51,384 nt of DNA from CAYHHI01 sp964356335. Lineage in GTDB: Bacteria > Arandabacterota > Arandabacteria > Arandabacterales > Arandabacteraceae. Below the pieces are notes generated by a model that saw only the letters and a program-made list of their open reading frames with translations, was not told the DNA's origin and ran no database searches. Each line of letters starts with the position of its first letter. Within the stretch, counting starts at the first letter, position 1. The stretch covers positions 1-51,384 of the forward strand of contig CAYHHI010000021.1 of the NCBI GenBank assembly GCA_964356335.1, given 5' to 3'. Shown here in pieces: positions 25,094 to 32,911 of this stretch. The translations under genes and the position numbers were made by a program.

Positions 25094-26389
25094 TTACCAT
25101 CGCGGTATCCCGATTATGAACCTGCCGCCTCCCGCCTCCGTCCTGGAGTACCTGATTTCGCCTCCGTGCAGGTTCGCGATCTTCCTGACGATGTGGAGAC
25201 CCAGCCCTGTTCCATCTTTCCTTGTTGTGAAGAACGGCAAGAACAACTTCTTTTCAATGTCCTTGCTTATGCCCGGGCCGGTGTCGGAGACGGCGATATA
25301 AGCATGCTCATGACCTGGAACATCTCCTCCATCGTCATGGGCAATGCTGTTTGCAACGGATCTGCTCGCGTATAGTTCGATAGTCACAGTGCCGGCATTC
25401 CCGACTGCTTCGACTGCGTTTCGCACAAGATTGGTGACGGCCTGGCGTATGCGCTCCACCTCCACGTTACAGAAAAAGGGAGTGTTGCTAGGCGTCAGGC
25501 GGAAGATGATGTTCTTCCCTTCTGCCACCGTCGCCATCTGGAACAATTCCATAACCCTTTTCATCTGTGGGACCAGATCAACCCGCCTGCGCTCGATTGT
25601 GATGGGGCGCCCTGCTTCAAGCAGGTCGTTCGCAATATGCTCGAGTGAAGCAATGCCTTCTTTGACCTTCCGTATGAGCGCCAAGTGCTTCTCGTCACCA
25701 GCAAGATCACGCTCCAGGAGGCTTGTGAAACCCTTCATCCCGCTGAGCGGATTTCTTAGCTCATGCGCCACTGCCGCTGCGACCTCACCTACCGCAGCGA
25801 GTCTCTTCACCCGCGAGGCTTCCTGCTCAAGCTGCTTGATCTTCCGCAGGTCGGTGAGTACCTCGATAGCTCCCGCGACCCGGTTGTCGCGGTCTATCAG
25901 GACTGAGGTGCTGAAACTGACCGGAATCGCTTCCCCAGTCTTGGTGATCAGGGTCTTCTCTTGCTGCTGAATGGGATAGCCCGTAGCCAGCGTGAAGACC
26001 GGCGTCACCTTCTCCTGCCCGTCCTTCGCCAGCATCTTGATGTAGCTCCTGCCCATCGCCTCCTCTGTGGAGAAGCCGGTGAGCGCAGCTGCGGCGCTAT
26101 TGAAGAGAACGATCTTGCCCTGGCAGTCCACGGCGACCACCCCGCTCGAGATGTTCCCGAGTATGTTCTCGAGGTAGGCCGCTGCGTCCGCATGGGTCTT
26201 AGCGACCACGGCCAACCTTTCGTTTGTGTTCTCCAGATCGTCGCTGATGCCATCTACCGATCCTTCCAGACGGCAGCAAGCATCCTTCAGCGTCTGGACA
26301 GCCGCCGAGAGTCCTGAGATCTCCGCACCGAAGCTATCGCCCGAGTTGGACACTGACCGCTGGACTTGCTTGAGTTCCTTCGACGGCAT
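25094..26389 (-). CDS. Soluble PAS sensor histidine kinase (FleS/FlgS type)
   Basis: 431 residues with no membrane segment. A helical N-terminus (about 1-70) is followed by a PAS domain (about 70-180, ILGNISSGVVAVDCQGKIVL). The H-box is AVAHELRNPLSGMKGF with the phospho-acceptor His209. An HATPase domain follows with the N-box VRNAVEAVG and G-boxes SDTGPGISKDIEKK and GTGLGLHIVRKI. The lack of membrane anchors fits FlgS/FleS-type kinases that sense flagellar assembly state from inside the cell. The start codon touches the stop of the preceding gene (TAGATG). Confidence 0.92.
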   Translation of the reverse strand: MPSKELKQVQRSVSNSGDSFGAEISGLSAAVQTLKDACCRLEGSVDGISDDLENTNERLAVVAKTHADAAAYLENILGNISSGVVAVDCQGKIVLFNSAAAALTGFSTEEAMGRSYIKMLAKDGQEKVTPVFTLATGYPIQQQEKTLITKTGEAIPVSFSTSVLIDRDNRVAGAIEVLTDLRKIKQLEQEASRVKRLAAVGEVAAAVAHELRNPLSGMKGFTSLLERDLAGDEKHLALIRKVKEGIASLEHIANDLLEAGRPITIERRRVDLVPQMKRVMELFQMATVAEGKNIIFRLTPSNTPFFCNVEVERIRQAVTNLVRNAVEAVGNAGTVTIELYASRSVANSIAHDDGGDVPGHEHAYIAVSDTGPGISKDIEKKLFLPFFTTRKDGTGLGLHIVRKIANLHGGEIRYSRTEAGGGRFIIGIPRW

Positions 26390-26779
26390 CTACCTTCCAC
26401 TCCTTCTTGAGATCTGTAACCCTCGCCCGCAGACCATCTCCTCAAGGCGCTCCTCCTCGTCAAGCATCTGCTTGAACTCAGTCATGAGGTTGGCAAACTC
26501 GAGTTTGGTTTCCTCTGATACCGGCACTCCGGCCTTACCGTCGTTTCCGACACGGAGTCTTGACGTGATCTGGCGGGCAACCTCCCGCAGCGTGTCAACC
26601 TTTTGTTTCTTCGCCGACAGCACCGAAATCACGGTGTCAATCTCGGCCGTTTCCTTGAGGCTCTCGTCAAGCCCCTGCCCGAGAGCACGTATCTCCATTA
26701 TCAGGTCACGGGCTGACGAGATGAGCAGTTTGACTCCGTTGTCGCTGTCATCAGCGCCCGCATCGTACTCGCGGTACAT
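26390..26779 (-). CDS. Helical protein upstream of the flagellar two-component genes, FlgN/FliT-like
   Basis: 129 residues, almost entirely alpha-helical and charged, with no membrane segment. The helix LKETAEIDTVISVLSAKKQK followed by VDTLREVARQI resembles the layout of FlgN/FliT-type export chaperones. Sequence similarity is too weak for a firm call. GGAAGG precedes the ATG at 26779. Its stop TAG is followed at once by the kinase ATG, so expression is coupled. One idea is that it reports export status to the kinase. That is inference from position only. Confidence 0.55.
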   Translation of the reverse strand: MYREYDAGADDSDNGVKLLISSARDLIMEIRALGQGLDESLKETAEIDTVISVLSAKKQKVDTLREVARQITSRLRVGNDGKAGVPVSEETKLEFANLMTEFKQMLDEEERLEEMVCGRGLQISRRSGR

Positions 26780-27113
26780 TCAAGCCTTCCTTTCATCAAG
26801 GTGATGTGGAGCTTTCTTTCCCACCCGCAAACGCGCAGCGGCAAATCTTGCCGCTATTCCCGACTTCTCCACAACCTTCCATTCCTTTCTCCAAAACCCG
26901 TCACTCTAATCAAGCGACGTCCAACACTGGCAAGGTGATCGTCAGGAGCAAGCGTGAGGTTTAGCTATTTTTTTACTAACGGAAGCTTCGGTCGGCAGAT
27001 TTTTCGCGATCGCGGCAGCTTATTCCACCGGGCAAGGTACGATTCGCCTTGCGGACTACAGGCAGATATTGCCGAGGTGGGAGAATCTTGCAATTCCTTG
27101 GAATGGACGAGCG
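26780..27113. other. Intergenic region upstream of the flagellar regulatory genes
   Basis: 334 bases with no credible gene; the short open frames lack ribosome binding sites and family features. It must hold the promoter of the 129-residue gene, but I find no clear -35/-10 pair. It contains an A/T run near 26970, a perfect palindrome CGCGATCGCG near 27005, and the inverted repeat listed separately. Confidence 0.5.
26837..26855. repeat. Inverted repeat upstream of the FleSR-like operon
   Basis: Perfect 8-base arms AGCGGCAA and TTGCCGCT around a 3-base centre, 58 bases upstream of the 26779 start. No T run follows on either strand, so an operator fits better than a terminator. The binding protein is unknown. 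Confidence 0.5.
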
Positions 27114-27971
27114 CTACAGATAACCGAAGCCCTGGAGGCGCAAAAGCACGGCTTCTTGGGCCTGGTCATACGCAGGTAGGTCCCTGGCACGGGCTTTGAG
27201 TATATGCCGATAGGCTGCAACTGCGCTTTCGGTGGGCTCGATGGCTGACGTCGAATAGAGATCCTCCGCCAGGATGAAAGCGAAGTCCCTGCTACGGTCG
27301 TACAGGTACACTTCACCGTGGTCGGAGTTGATCACAAGGCTGATGTCGGGGAACCTTTCAAGCACGGCGCCCAAGAGCTTCTGGCAGAAGTCGTCCACCA
27401 AAAGGCATTCATTGTAATACATCCTCTCAAGGATGCGAAGGTCACCACGGTTCATCTCGAAGTGCTCTCTGAGCCAGGCCTTCATCTTGCTCGACATAAG
27501 GTCCGTCTGCTGCCGGTCCACAAATTCATAGCGTCGCTTGAGACCTAAGTCCGGGGACCTGTAAGGATAGTGGTAGAAGTAGTCGTGCATAAGAAATGTG
27601 TGGAAAAAGACAAAATCGCTGTCCTCGAGGGTTTTCACCACCAGATCGATGGTGCCGTCGAGTTTAAGGGGATCATAGTTGGTAGCGAAGTACTTTTCGG
27701 TACGGTACTTGAAGATGTCTGATTCGGCAAGCACCCCGATGCAAAGTAGGCTCGGCTTGAGCCCTGCACGAGCTATCTCATCGAATATCAATTCGACTGG
27801 CTGTCCGGGGAAGCGCTTCATTCCCCAGAAATTGTGGGCGACTGTCGGGAGTCCGGTGAACATCGACGCATACGATGGAATCGTCCAGTTGGCACTTGCG
27901 ACGTAGTTACCATAGATCTTGGACTCGCTCGCGAGGCGTGTGAGAAAAGGCGAAATCGGCAGGCCATCCAC
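27114..27971 (-). CDS. Sulfatase/alkaline phosphatase superfamily protein, N-terminus cut by amber codon
   Basis: 285 residues open from a GTG at 27971. NWTIPSYASMFTGLPTVAHN matches the active-site block of the sulfatase/phosphotransferase superfamily, with Thr as the probable nucleophile rather than Cys or Ser. The later INSDHGE is the metal-binding motif. The first metal motif lies upstream, where the same frame continues to an ATG at 28031 but is broken by TAG at 27990-27992. As read, translation from 27971 would give a protein without the N-terminal metal site. It could be a nonsense-mutated gene or a sequencing error. The substrate is unknown. It stands alone on the minus strand. Confidence 0.75.
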   Translation of the reverse strand: MDGLPISPFLTRLASESKIYGNYVASANWTIPSYASMFTGLPTVAHNFWGMKRFPGQPVELIFDEIARAGLKPSLLCIGVLAESDIFKYRTEKYFATNYDPLKLDGTIDLVVKTLEDSDFVFFHTFLMHDYFYHYPYRSPDLGLKRRYEFVDRQQTDLMSSKMKAWLREHFEMNRGDLRILERMYYNECLLVDDFCQKLLGAVLERFPDISLVINSDHGEVYLYDRSRDFAFILAEDLYSTSAIEPTESAVAAYRHILKARARDLPAYDQAQEAVLLRLQGFGYL

Positions 27972-28031
27972 GACCTTCCCCAGGTTGTCCTACCTGTACG
28001 TATCAATAGAGACAACGAGCAGTTTGTTCAT
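27972..28031 (-). pseudogene. Severed N-terminus of the sulfatase-like gene with in-frame TAG
   Basis: In frame with the downstream open frame, this codes MNKLLVVSIDTYR, then TAG at codon 14 (27992-27990), then DNLGKVV leading straight into DGLPISPF. The interrupted block is the family's first metal-binding motif (D-T-x-R-x-D-x-L). The homology continues across the stop, so the stop is inside the original gene. TAG is used as a normal stop by fliA and other genes here, so codon reassignment is unlikely. Confidence 0.7.
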
Positions 28032-28278
28032 AATCAGAAGCCCCAAGAGCCCGCACTGCTGAGACCCGAAATGCGCGGCCCATGTGAATTTCCACGGCCC
28101 TGACCACATGCCACCGGAAGCAGGACAAAACCACCAAGTGCAAGTTTCGGCATCACGAGGCAAACTCTTGAGGTGTTTCGTCAGGCGACTGCCACGCAGT
28201 CTTCGTTCCCAATCACCCCGCTCCCACTCAAGTGCGCCTCATGCCGTGCCGACTAGAGCAGACACGGGGAGGACCAAG

Positions 28279-30222
28279 ATGCGTAGCGGAACTGCATCTA
28301 CTACCACACCCTCCGAGGCCACAGATCTCGAGACCTTGCTGGTTTCACAAGGCCTTGTGACCGGAGAACAGATTCAAAAGGCCCGCCGGATCATCGGTCG
28401 CTTACAAACCCCCATGCCTGTCGGAGAAGTGCTGATAGAATTGGGTCAGCTTGCCCGGTCGGAGTTGGAGCGGGTGGTCAAGGCCCATCGTTCCAGTCTC
28501 AGTCTTGTACAGATACTTCACGAGGATGGGGTACTGAAAGACAGCGGCTTGAATGCCTACCGAGAGATTAAGGTTCTAAACCCAGCGCTCTCCGATCGAG
28601 AGATCCTATTGGGGCAAAACATAGTCACGGAGGAGCAGTTCCTGCAAGCCCTTCGGACCAAGTTCGATATCCCTTACGTTGAGCCTGAGGTTAGCCTTGT
28701 TGATGCTTCTCTCATAAACAAGGTTTCACTTCCGTATCTTATACGCAATCGTATTTTGCCATTTCGCATCACCGATGGATATCTCACTGCGATAATGGCC
28801 GATCCCCTAGACCTCGGGCTGATTCATGAGCTCGAGCGCCTTTACTCAGTTGCGGTGAAGCCGTGTGGAGCCCCATCGGAGAAGATCATTGAGGCCCTGG
28901 AGACACTTGATCGCTTGCGCCATTCGGAAGGCGAAGAAGTGAGCACAAACCTTCAGTATCGTGACATGAAGGATATGCCGGAAGACGATGAATCTGGAGA
29001 GGGCGCGATCAAGATCGTCGATTATTTGCTCTACCAAGCAATTGCGGCAGGTGCAAGCGACTTACACATAGAGCCCTTCCAGAGCAAAGTGCGCGTGCGG
29101 CAGCGCACCGACGGCGTGATGCGCAAGCTCACGGACCTGCCGGCGGATTTCGGCGGGCGCATTGGCTCCCGGGTCAAGATACTTGGGGGAATGGACATAG
29201 CCGAACGCAGGCTTCACCAGGACGGAAGGTTTTGCGTCAAAGTCGATGGCAGGGAGATAGACATTAGAGTCTCTACATACGCCTCCATGTTCGGTGAGAC
29301 TCTGGTGCTGAGGCTCCTGGACAGAGCGCGGGGTCTCGTGCCTCTTGACTCACTCGGGTTCGAGCCTCGGATTCTCTCGATGCTCAGGGACATCGTCCTC
29401 CGCACTTCTTCCGGGCTGGTGATGGTTACGGGCCCCACGGGGAGCGGCAAGACCACGACCATGTACTCCTTCGTTGACTGCATCAACGACGATACGCTCA
29501 AGGTGATAACCTGCGAGAATCCTGTTGAGTACGTACTCGAAGGGACCACCCAGTGTTCGGTCAACGAAAAAGTGGGACCGACGTTTGCGGATTCACTGCG
29601 CGCGATGGTGCGGCAAGACCCCGACGTCATAGTGGTCGGGGAGATACGAGACAGCCTGACGGCCAACTTGGCGGCCGAGGCCGCACTCACCGGCCACAAG
29701 GTGCTGTCGACTTTCCACACCGAGGACGCCGTTACGGCTGTAATCCGCTTGCTCGAATTGGGTGTTGAACCCTTTCTGGTGTCGTCCACGCTCTCATGTG
29801 TGATAGCTCAGAGACTTGTAAGGAGAATCTGCGATCACTGCAGGCAGGCGGGCGAGTGCTCCAAGAAGGACCTGAGATTCCTTGGACTCAGCGACGCAGA
29901 GGTACGGAGCTTCCCGGTTTCGGCAGGCACCGGCTGCTCCGCTTGCAACCAAACTGGATACCGTGGAAGAGTTGGTATACACGAGTTCATGGTTCTCGAT
30001 GATGATTTCCGGGATGCGATACTGAGGCGATGCTCTTCGAGAGAACTACGCGCCCTGGCAAAGAATCTCCCTGGATTTGTGACCTTACAGGAGGACGGGA
30101 TTCTCAAGGTGGTCGCCGGTAAGACAACCCTCTCGGAGATAGCAGACAACGCCCCGAGGGATCTTGGAGCAAGGCCTCTGGCCGTGATCCAGGAGGTGGC
30201 GCAGATGCGGAGGGCTACATGA
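28279..30222 (+). CDS. GspE/PilB-family secretion or pilus ATPase
   Basis: 647 residues from the ATG at 28279, which has GGGGAGG at 6-base spacing; an in-frame ATG at 28084 adds a basic, non-conserved leader. Two N-terminal GspE_N/MshEN-like units (about 15-220) precede the ATPase core. Walker A is GPTGSGKTTT from residue 385, and the Walker B/Asp box is DPDVIVVGEIRDSLTANLA. A tetracysteine zinc site lies at Cys518, Cys521, Cys553 and Cys556. It powers type IV pili or type II secretion. No GspF/PilC, pilin or secretin gene is nearby, so which system it serves is open. It is translationally coupled to an HDOD gene. I see no convincing promoter in the 247 bases upstream. Confidence 0.92.
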   Translation: MRSGTASTTTPSEATDLETLLVSQGLVTGEQIQKARRIIGRLQTPMPVGEVLIELGQLARSELERVVKAHRSSLSLVQILHEDGVLKDSGLNAYREIKVLNPALSDREILLGQNIVTEEQFLQALRTKFDIPYVEPEVSLVDASLINKVSLPYLIRNRILPFRITDGYLTAIMADPLDLGLIHELERLYSVAVKPCGAPSEKIIEALETLDRLRHSEGEEVSTNLQYRDMKDMPEDDESGEGAIKIVDYLLYQAIAAGASDLHIEPFQSKVRVRQRTDGVMRKLTDLPADFGGRIGSRVKILGGMDIAERRLHQDGRFCVKVDGREIDIRVSTYASMFGETLVLRLLDRARGLVPLDSLGFEPRILSMLRDIVLRTSSGLVMVTGPTGSGKTTTMYSFVDCINDDTLKVITCENPVEYVLEGTTQCSVNEKVGPTFADSLRAMVRQDPDVIVVGEIRDSLTANLAAEAALTGHKVLSTFHTEDAVTAVIRLLELGVEPFLVSSTLSCVIAQRLVRRICDHCRQAGECSKKDLRFLGLSDAEVRSFPVSAGTGCSACNQTGYRGRVGIHEFMVLDDDFRDAILRRCSSRELRALAKNLPGFVTLQEDGILKVVAGKTTLSEIADNAPRDLGARPLAVIQEVAQMRRAT

Positions 30223-31088
30223 TCGAGACTGCAGAAGTGAAATCTCTGGCGCTGACCGATCAGATTCGCAAAGCAGTTGAGCAGGGGCGCTTTTCGCTAC
30301 CACCCCTGCCGGAGCTGCTGACTAAGCTCAACACTCTGCTTTCTGATGAAGCGCGAACTGGCGCTAAGCGCGTTGCCGAACTTGTGAGAAACGACCCTGC
30401 CATAGCCGCGGCAGTACTCAAGATGGCCAATTCAGCTTTCTTTGGTGGCCTGCATCCGATATCGGATCTTTCGCAGGCGATAGCACGCATTGGGTTTCGA
30501 CAGGTGACATGCGTGGTTACTGCACTCGGACACAGCGGACACTTCAAGTCTAATGATCCGCAGAAACATGAGATGCTTCAGTGCCTGTGGGGACATGCTG
30601 TGACCACGGCGCTCGCAGCGAAACAAATCGCCACGATCACCGGCGGCGATCCCGAGCAGTCTTTCATAGCCGGACTCCTTCATGATGCTGGCAAGCTCCT
30701 TGTCCTCAAATGCGCGGACCATATCGAGGCAACCAGCAAGTCAGTTCAGATTACTGGCCCGGTTCTCAGCGAGCTGATGGACGTCCTACACACTGAATTG
30801 GGACACCGTATTCTCGTGGCGTGGCATCTTCCTGAAGCGGTCTCGCTTGTTGCGCTTCGGCACCACCGCGATGATCTTGATAGTACCGAATCACTCGTGG
30901 TACGCGTTCAGGCGGCCGACGCTATCTCGCGCAAGATGGGTCAACATCCTGCACCCGACCCAAGCATCGATCTCCTTCATGTTTCGGCGGTAGAGCAGCT
31001 AAGCCTCCGGGACATAGAGCTCGCCAGCCTTATGGTGGACATCGAAGACCAGATTGCGGAGATCAAGAGCCTGATCCAAAACCACTAA
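30219..31088 (+). CDS. HDOD domain protein coupled to the GspE/PilB ATPase gene
   Basis: 289 residues. The ATG at 30219 overlaps the ATPase stop by 4 bases (ATGA). HDOD marks are VLKMANSAFFGGLHPISDLS, then FIAGLLHDAGKLLVLK with the HD pair, and a distal HH in ALRHHRDDLD. It is soluble. HDOD proteins near pilus or flagellar genes act in motility signalling, but no catalytic activity is established for most. The tight coupling suggests it regulates the ATPase or its complex. Confidence 0.9.
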   Translation: MIETAEVKSLALTDQIRKAVEQGRFSLPPLPELLTKLNTLLSDEARTGAKRVAELVRNDPAIAAAVLKMANSAFFGGLHPISDLSQAIARIGFRQVTCVVTALGHSGHFKSNDPQKHEMLQCLWGHAVTTALAAKQIATITGGDPEQSFIAGLLHDAGKLLVLKCADHIEATSKSVQITGPVLSELMDVLHTELGHRILVAWHLPEAVSLVALRHHRDDLDSTESLVVRVQAADAISRKMGQHPAPDPSIDLLHVSAVEQLSLRDIELASLMVDIEDQIAEIKSLIQNH

Positions 31089-31255
31089 CCGTGGCCACAG
31101 GAAGTTCCCGACCCCTGATCCGTAAGATTGAGGACGTACGTCACATCCAAAAAAGAGAGCGTGTCAAATATGTCTCGCCGGATGTAACCGGATATATTCG
31201 AGGGCTCGCGGCTGTAACGCTCGGACCAGATTTCGGTCGCCACAGATCAAGAAGG

Positions 31256-32470
31256 CTAGAAGGGTGCCCCATCACTCGCTGAACTTCGAAGGCCTGACAG
31301 GGCTTCATCCGCCTGCTTCGCACCCGGGTCCTTCGCGAACGGGTTAGCCGAAAGATGTCGGACTACATTCTCGTTGAGCAGCGATTCAAGACCATTTCGG
31401 ATGCCGAGAAGCTCTAACCACCCGTCCCGGGGTAAGTATATGGGGGGTTGCTCCCCATCCGATCGACTCTGGGCAGCGCAGTGGCACAGTATATCTGTGA
31501 GATAGATGAGAGATATGACCGGGCGGTTGCCGTTGACCTCATTCGGATCCGAGAAAATGGGCTGATGGTGAAGAGCTACGGTCCTGCAGCTTTCATCCGG
31601 AAGCCCCCACGCGCGCACCACCTCGCTTCCCAGCGCGGGGTGCATGAAGTCTATCTCGGACATCTCTCTCGCCAGTTGCTTCGGGCCACTGTAGCCACCC
31701 GGCTCGTACACCGCAAGCCCTGAAAAGGGCCGGGCCCTCAGGTAGAGAATCTTACCGATGTCGTGTAGCAGGGCTATAGTGGAGAGATCGTCGGAGTTCG
31801 ATAGTCCGAGGGACTTGGCAAGTGCATAGGTGGCTCTCGAAGCCGCAAACGAGTGTTGCCAGATGCTTTCTATGGTCGCAGTTGTGGGACCCGATTCACT
31901 GCCGAGTGCCTCGGCGAAGCACGAGCGCCAGATGATGTTGCGGACTTCAACGTGACCCAGGAGTAGCACAGCTTTGAATACAGAAGCGACGGGATACCGC
32001 AGCCCATAAAATGCTGAATTGACCGTCTTGAGTATCTGGCCGGCCAGCGCAGGATCACGCAGCACAAGTGCCGTCAGTTCCTTTGGCTCGTGTTTGACGG
32101 CGGCAAAACCCTTCAGGACCAGGCTCCGGGTACAGAGCAAGCGCGACACTTTCTCAACGTTTACAAGCATGTCCTGCGGAATCTCCCCCTGGTCGGTTTT
32201 CAGGCGATGCATGGCAGCAATCTCAGGCAGCTTCTTGAGTTTGGAGAGATCTATCGGGGTCAGCGTCAGGCTTCGGGGGCGGCTCGGCTTCGGCGGACTT
32301 GAATCCGTGAGGACAGGGGGTTCCTGCGGGCAAGTGCCTGCCGCAGGTCTTGTCACCACACGCCTTGGCTGTGGCCTTCTCCTCGTCGGACTCTTACCGG
32401 CTGCATAATGGATCGCAAAAATGACACCGCTTATGATGGAAAGAACTGTGATGCAGAGTATTGTAGTCAC
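31256..32470 (-). CDS. Membrane-anchored HDOD domain protein
   Basis: 404 residues from the GTG at 32470, which has AGGAGG at 6-base spacing; the longer TTG frame to 32491 would bury that site. One N-terminal membrane helix (TTILCITVLSIISGVIFAIH) is followed by a Pro/Arg/Ser-rich linker to about residue 75. The HDOD domain has ILKTVNSAFYGLRYPVASVF, then LSTIALLHDIGKILYLRA, then ALHHQPIFSD. The membrane anchor is uncommon in HDOD proteins. It is convergent with the preceding HDOD gene; the 167 bases between hold no gene and no clear terminator. Function unknown. Confidence 0.88.
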   Translation of the reverse strand: MTTILCITVLSIISGVIFAIHYAAGKSPTRRRPQPRRVVTRPAAGTCPQEPPVLTDSSPPKPSRPRSLTLTPIDLSKLKKLPEIAAMHRLKTDQGEIPQDMLVNVEKVSRLLCTRSLVLKGFAAVKHEPKELTALVLRDPALAGQILKTVNSAFYGLRYPVASVFKAVLLLGHVEVRNIIWRSCFAEALGSESGPTTATIESIWQHSFAASRATYALAKSLGLSNSDDLSTIALLHDIGKILYLRARPFSGLAVYEPGGYSGPKQLAREMSEIDFMHPALGSEVVRAWGLPDESCRTVALHHQPIFSDPNEVNGNRPVISLIYLTDILCHCAAQSRSDGEQPPIYLPRDGWLELLGIRNGLESLLNENVVRHLSANPFAKDPGAKQADEALSGLRSSASDGAPF

Positions 32471-32911
32471 AGCTTGCCTCCTGCTCAACAATCCTTATTG
32501 TCGGCGGCATGTTGCCGGAACTGTAGCTGCAAATCATGTCTTAAGGGGCGACCAGGCATTTTGCCGAGCGCACGATGGCCGCTTTCGACTATTGTCTGGC
32601 GAGACTTCCGATCGTGGCCGGTAGAGGGGAAAAAGAGATGAACATGCCCTCTCGCGATCAAACGTATGGTCACTGCCAGGAAGTCCCACAGCGCCGCGCT
32701 CTGAGACACCTGCCAGGGGAGCCGGGCCGCCCGCTCCGTCCATAAATCCGTCCCTGGACAGACCAGATGGCTGAGACCTATCCAGTGGTAACGATGTCTG
32801 TTCCCAATCCCATTACCAGCAACGATTTCCCTCGATGCGAATCATAAGATATGGTATAATAATCGAGGTAACCCACAACAACCTTTGCAGTTGCAGACAG
32901 GAGCGTATGGC
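32471..32911. other. Divergent intergenic region
   Basis: 441 bases between the membrane-anchored HDOD gene (minus) and the phosphoesterase gene (plus). Short open frames on both strands lack ribosome binding sites and any family feature. It holds the extended -10 promoter of the phosphoesterase gene (listed separately). I could not place the minus-strand promoter. Confidence 0.6.
32852..32860 (+). promoter_or_regulatory. Extended -10 promoter of the phosphoesterase gene
   Basis: TGGTATAAT, a consensus extended -10 element, 51 bases before the ATG at 32912. No good -35 hexamer is seen, which is common with extended -10 sites. Seven-base arms CCTCGAT (32830-32836) and ATCGAGG (32862-32868) flank it and could be an operator. 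Confidence 0.6.

Noticed and set aside
26954..27199. 81-codon plus-strand frame upstream of the flagellar regulators
   Set aside because: No ribosome binding site and it overlaps the end of the sulfatase-like gene; composition unlike a protein.
27990..27992. TAG reassigned to an amino acid
   Set aside because: fliA, the small gene after it, the 129-residue regulator gene and others end naturally at TAG, so reassignment is not supported.
31091..31282. 63-codon plus-strand frame after the HDOD gene
   Set aside because: GTG start without a ribosome binding site, no family feature, and it runs into the end of the convergent HDOD gene.
32408..32743. Several short frames on both strands in the divergent intergenic region
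   Set aside because: None has a plausible start site, membrane segment or recognisable motif.
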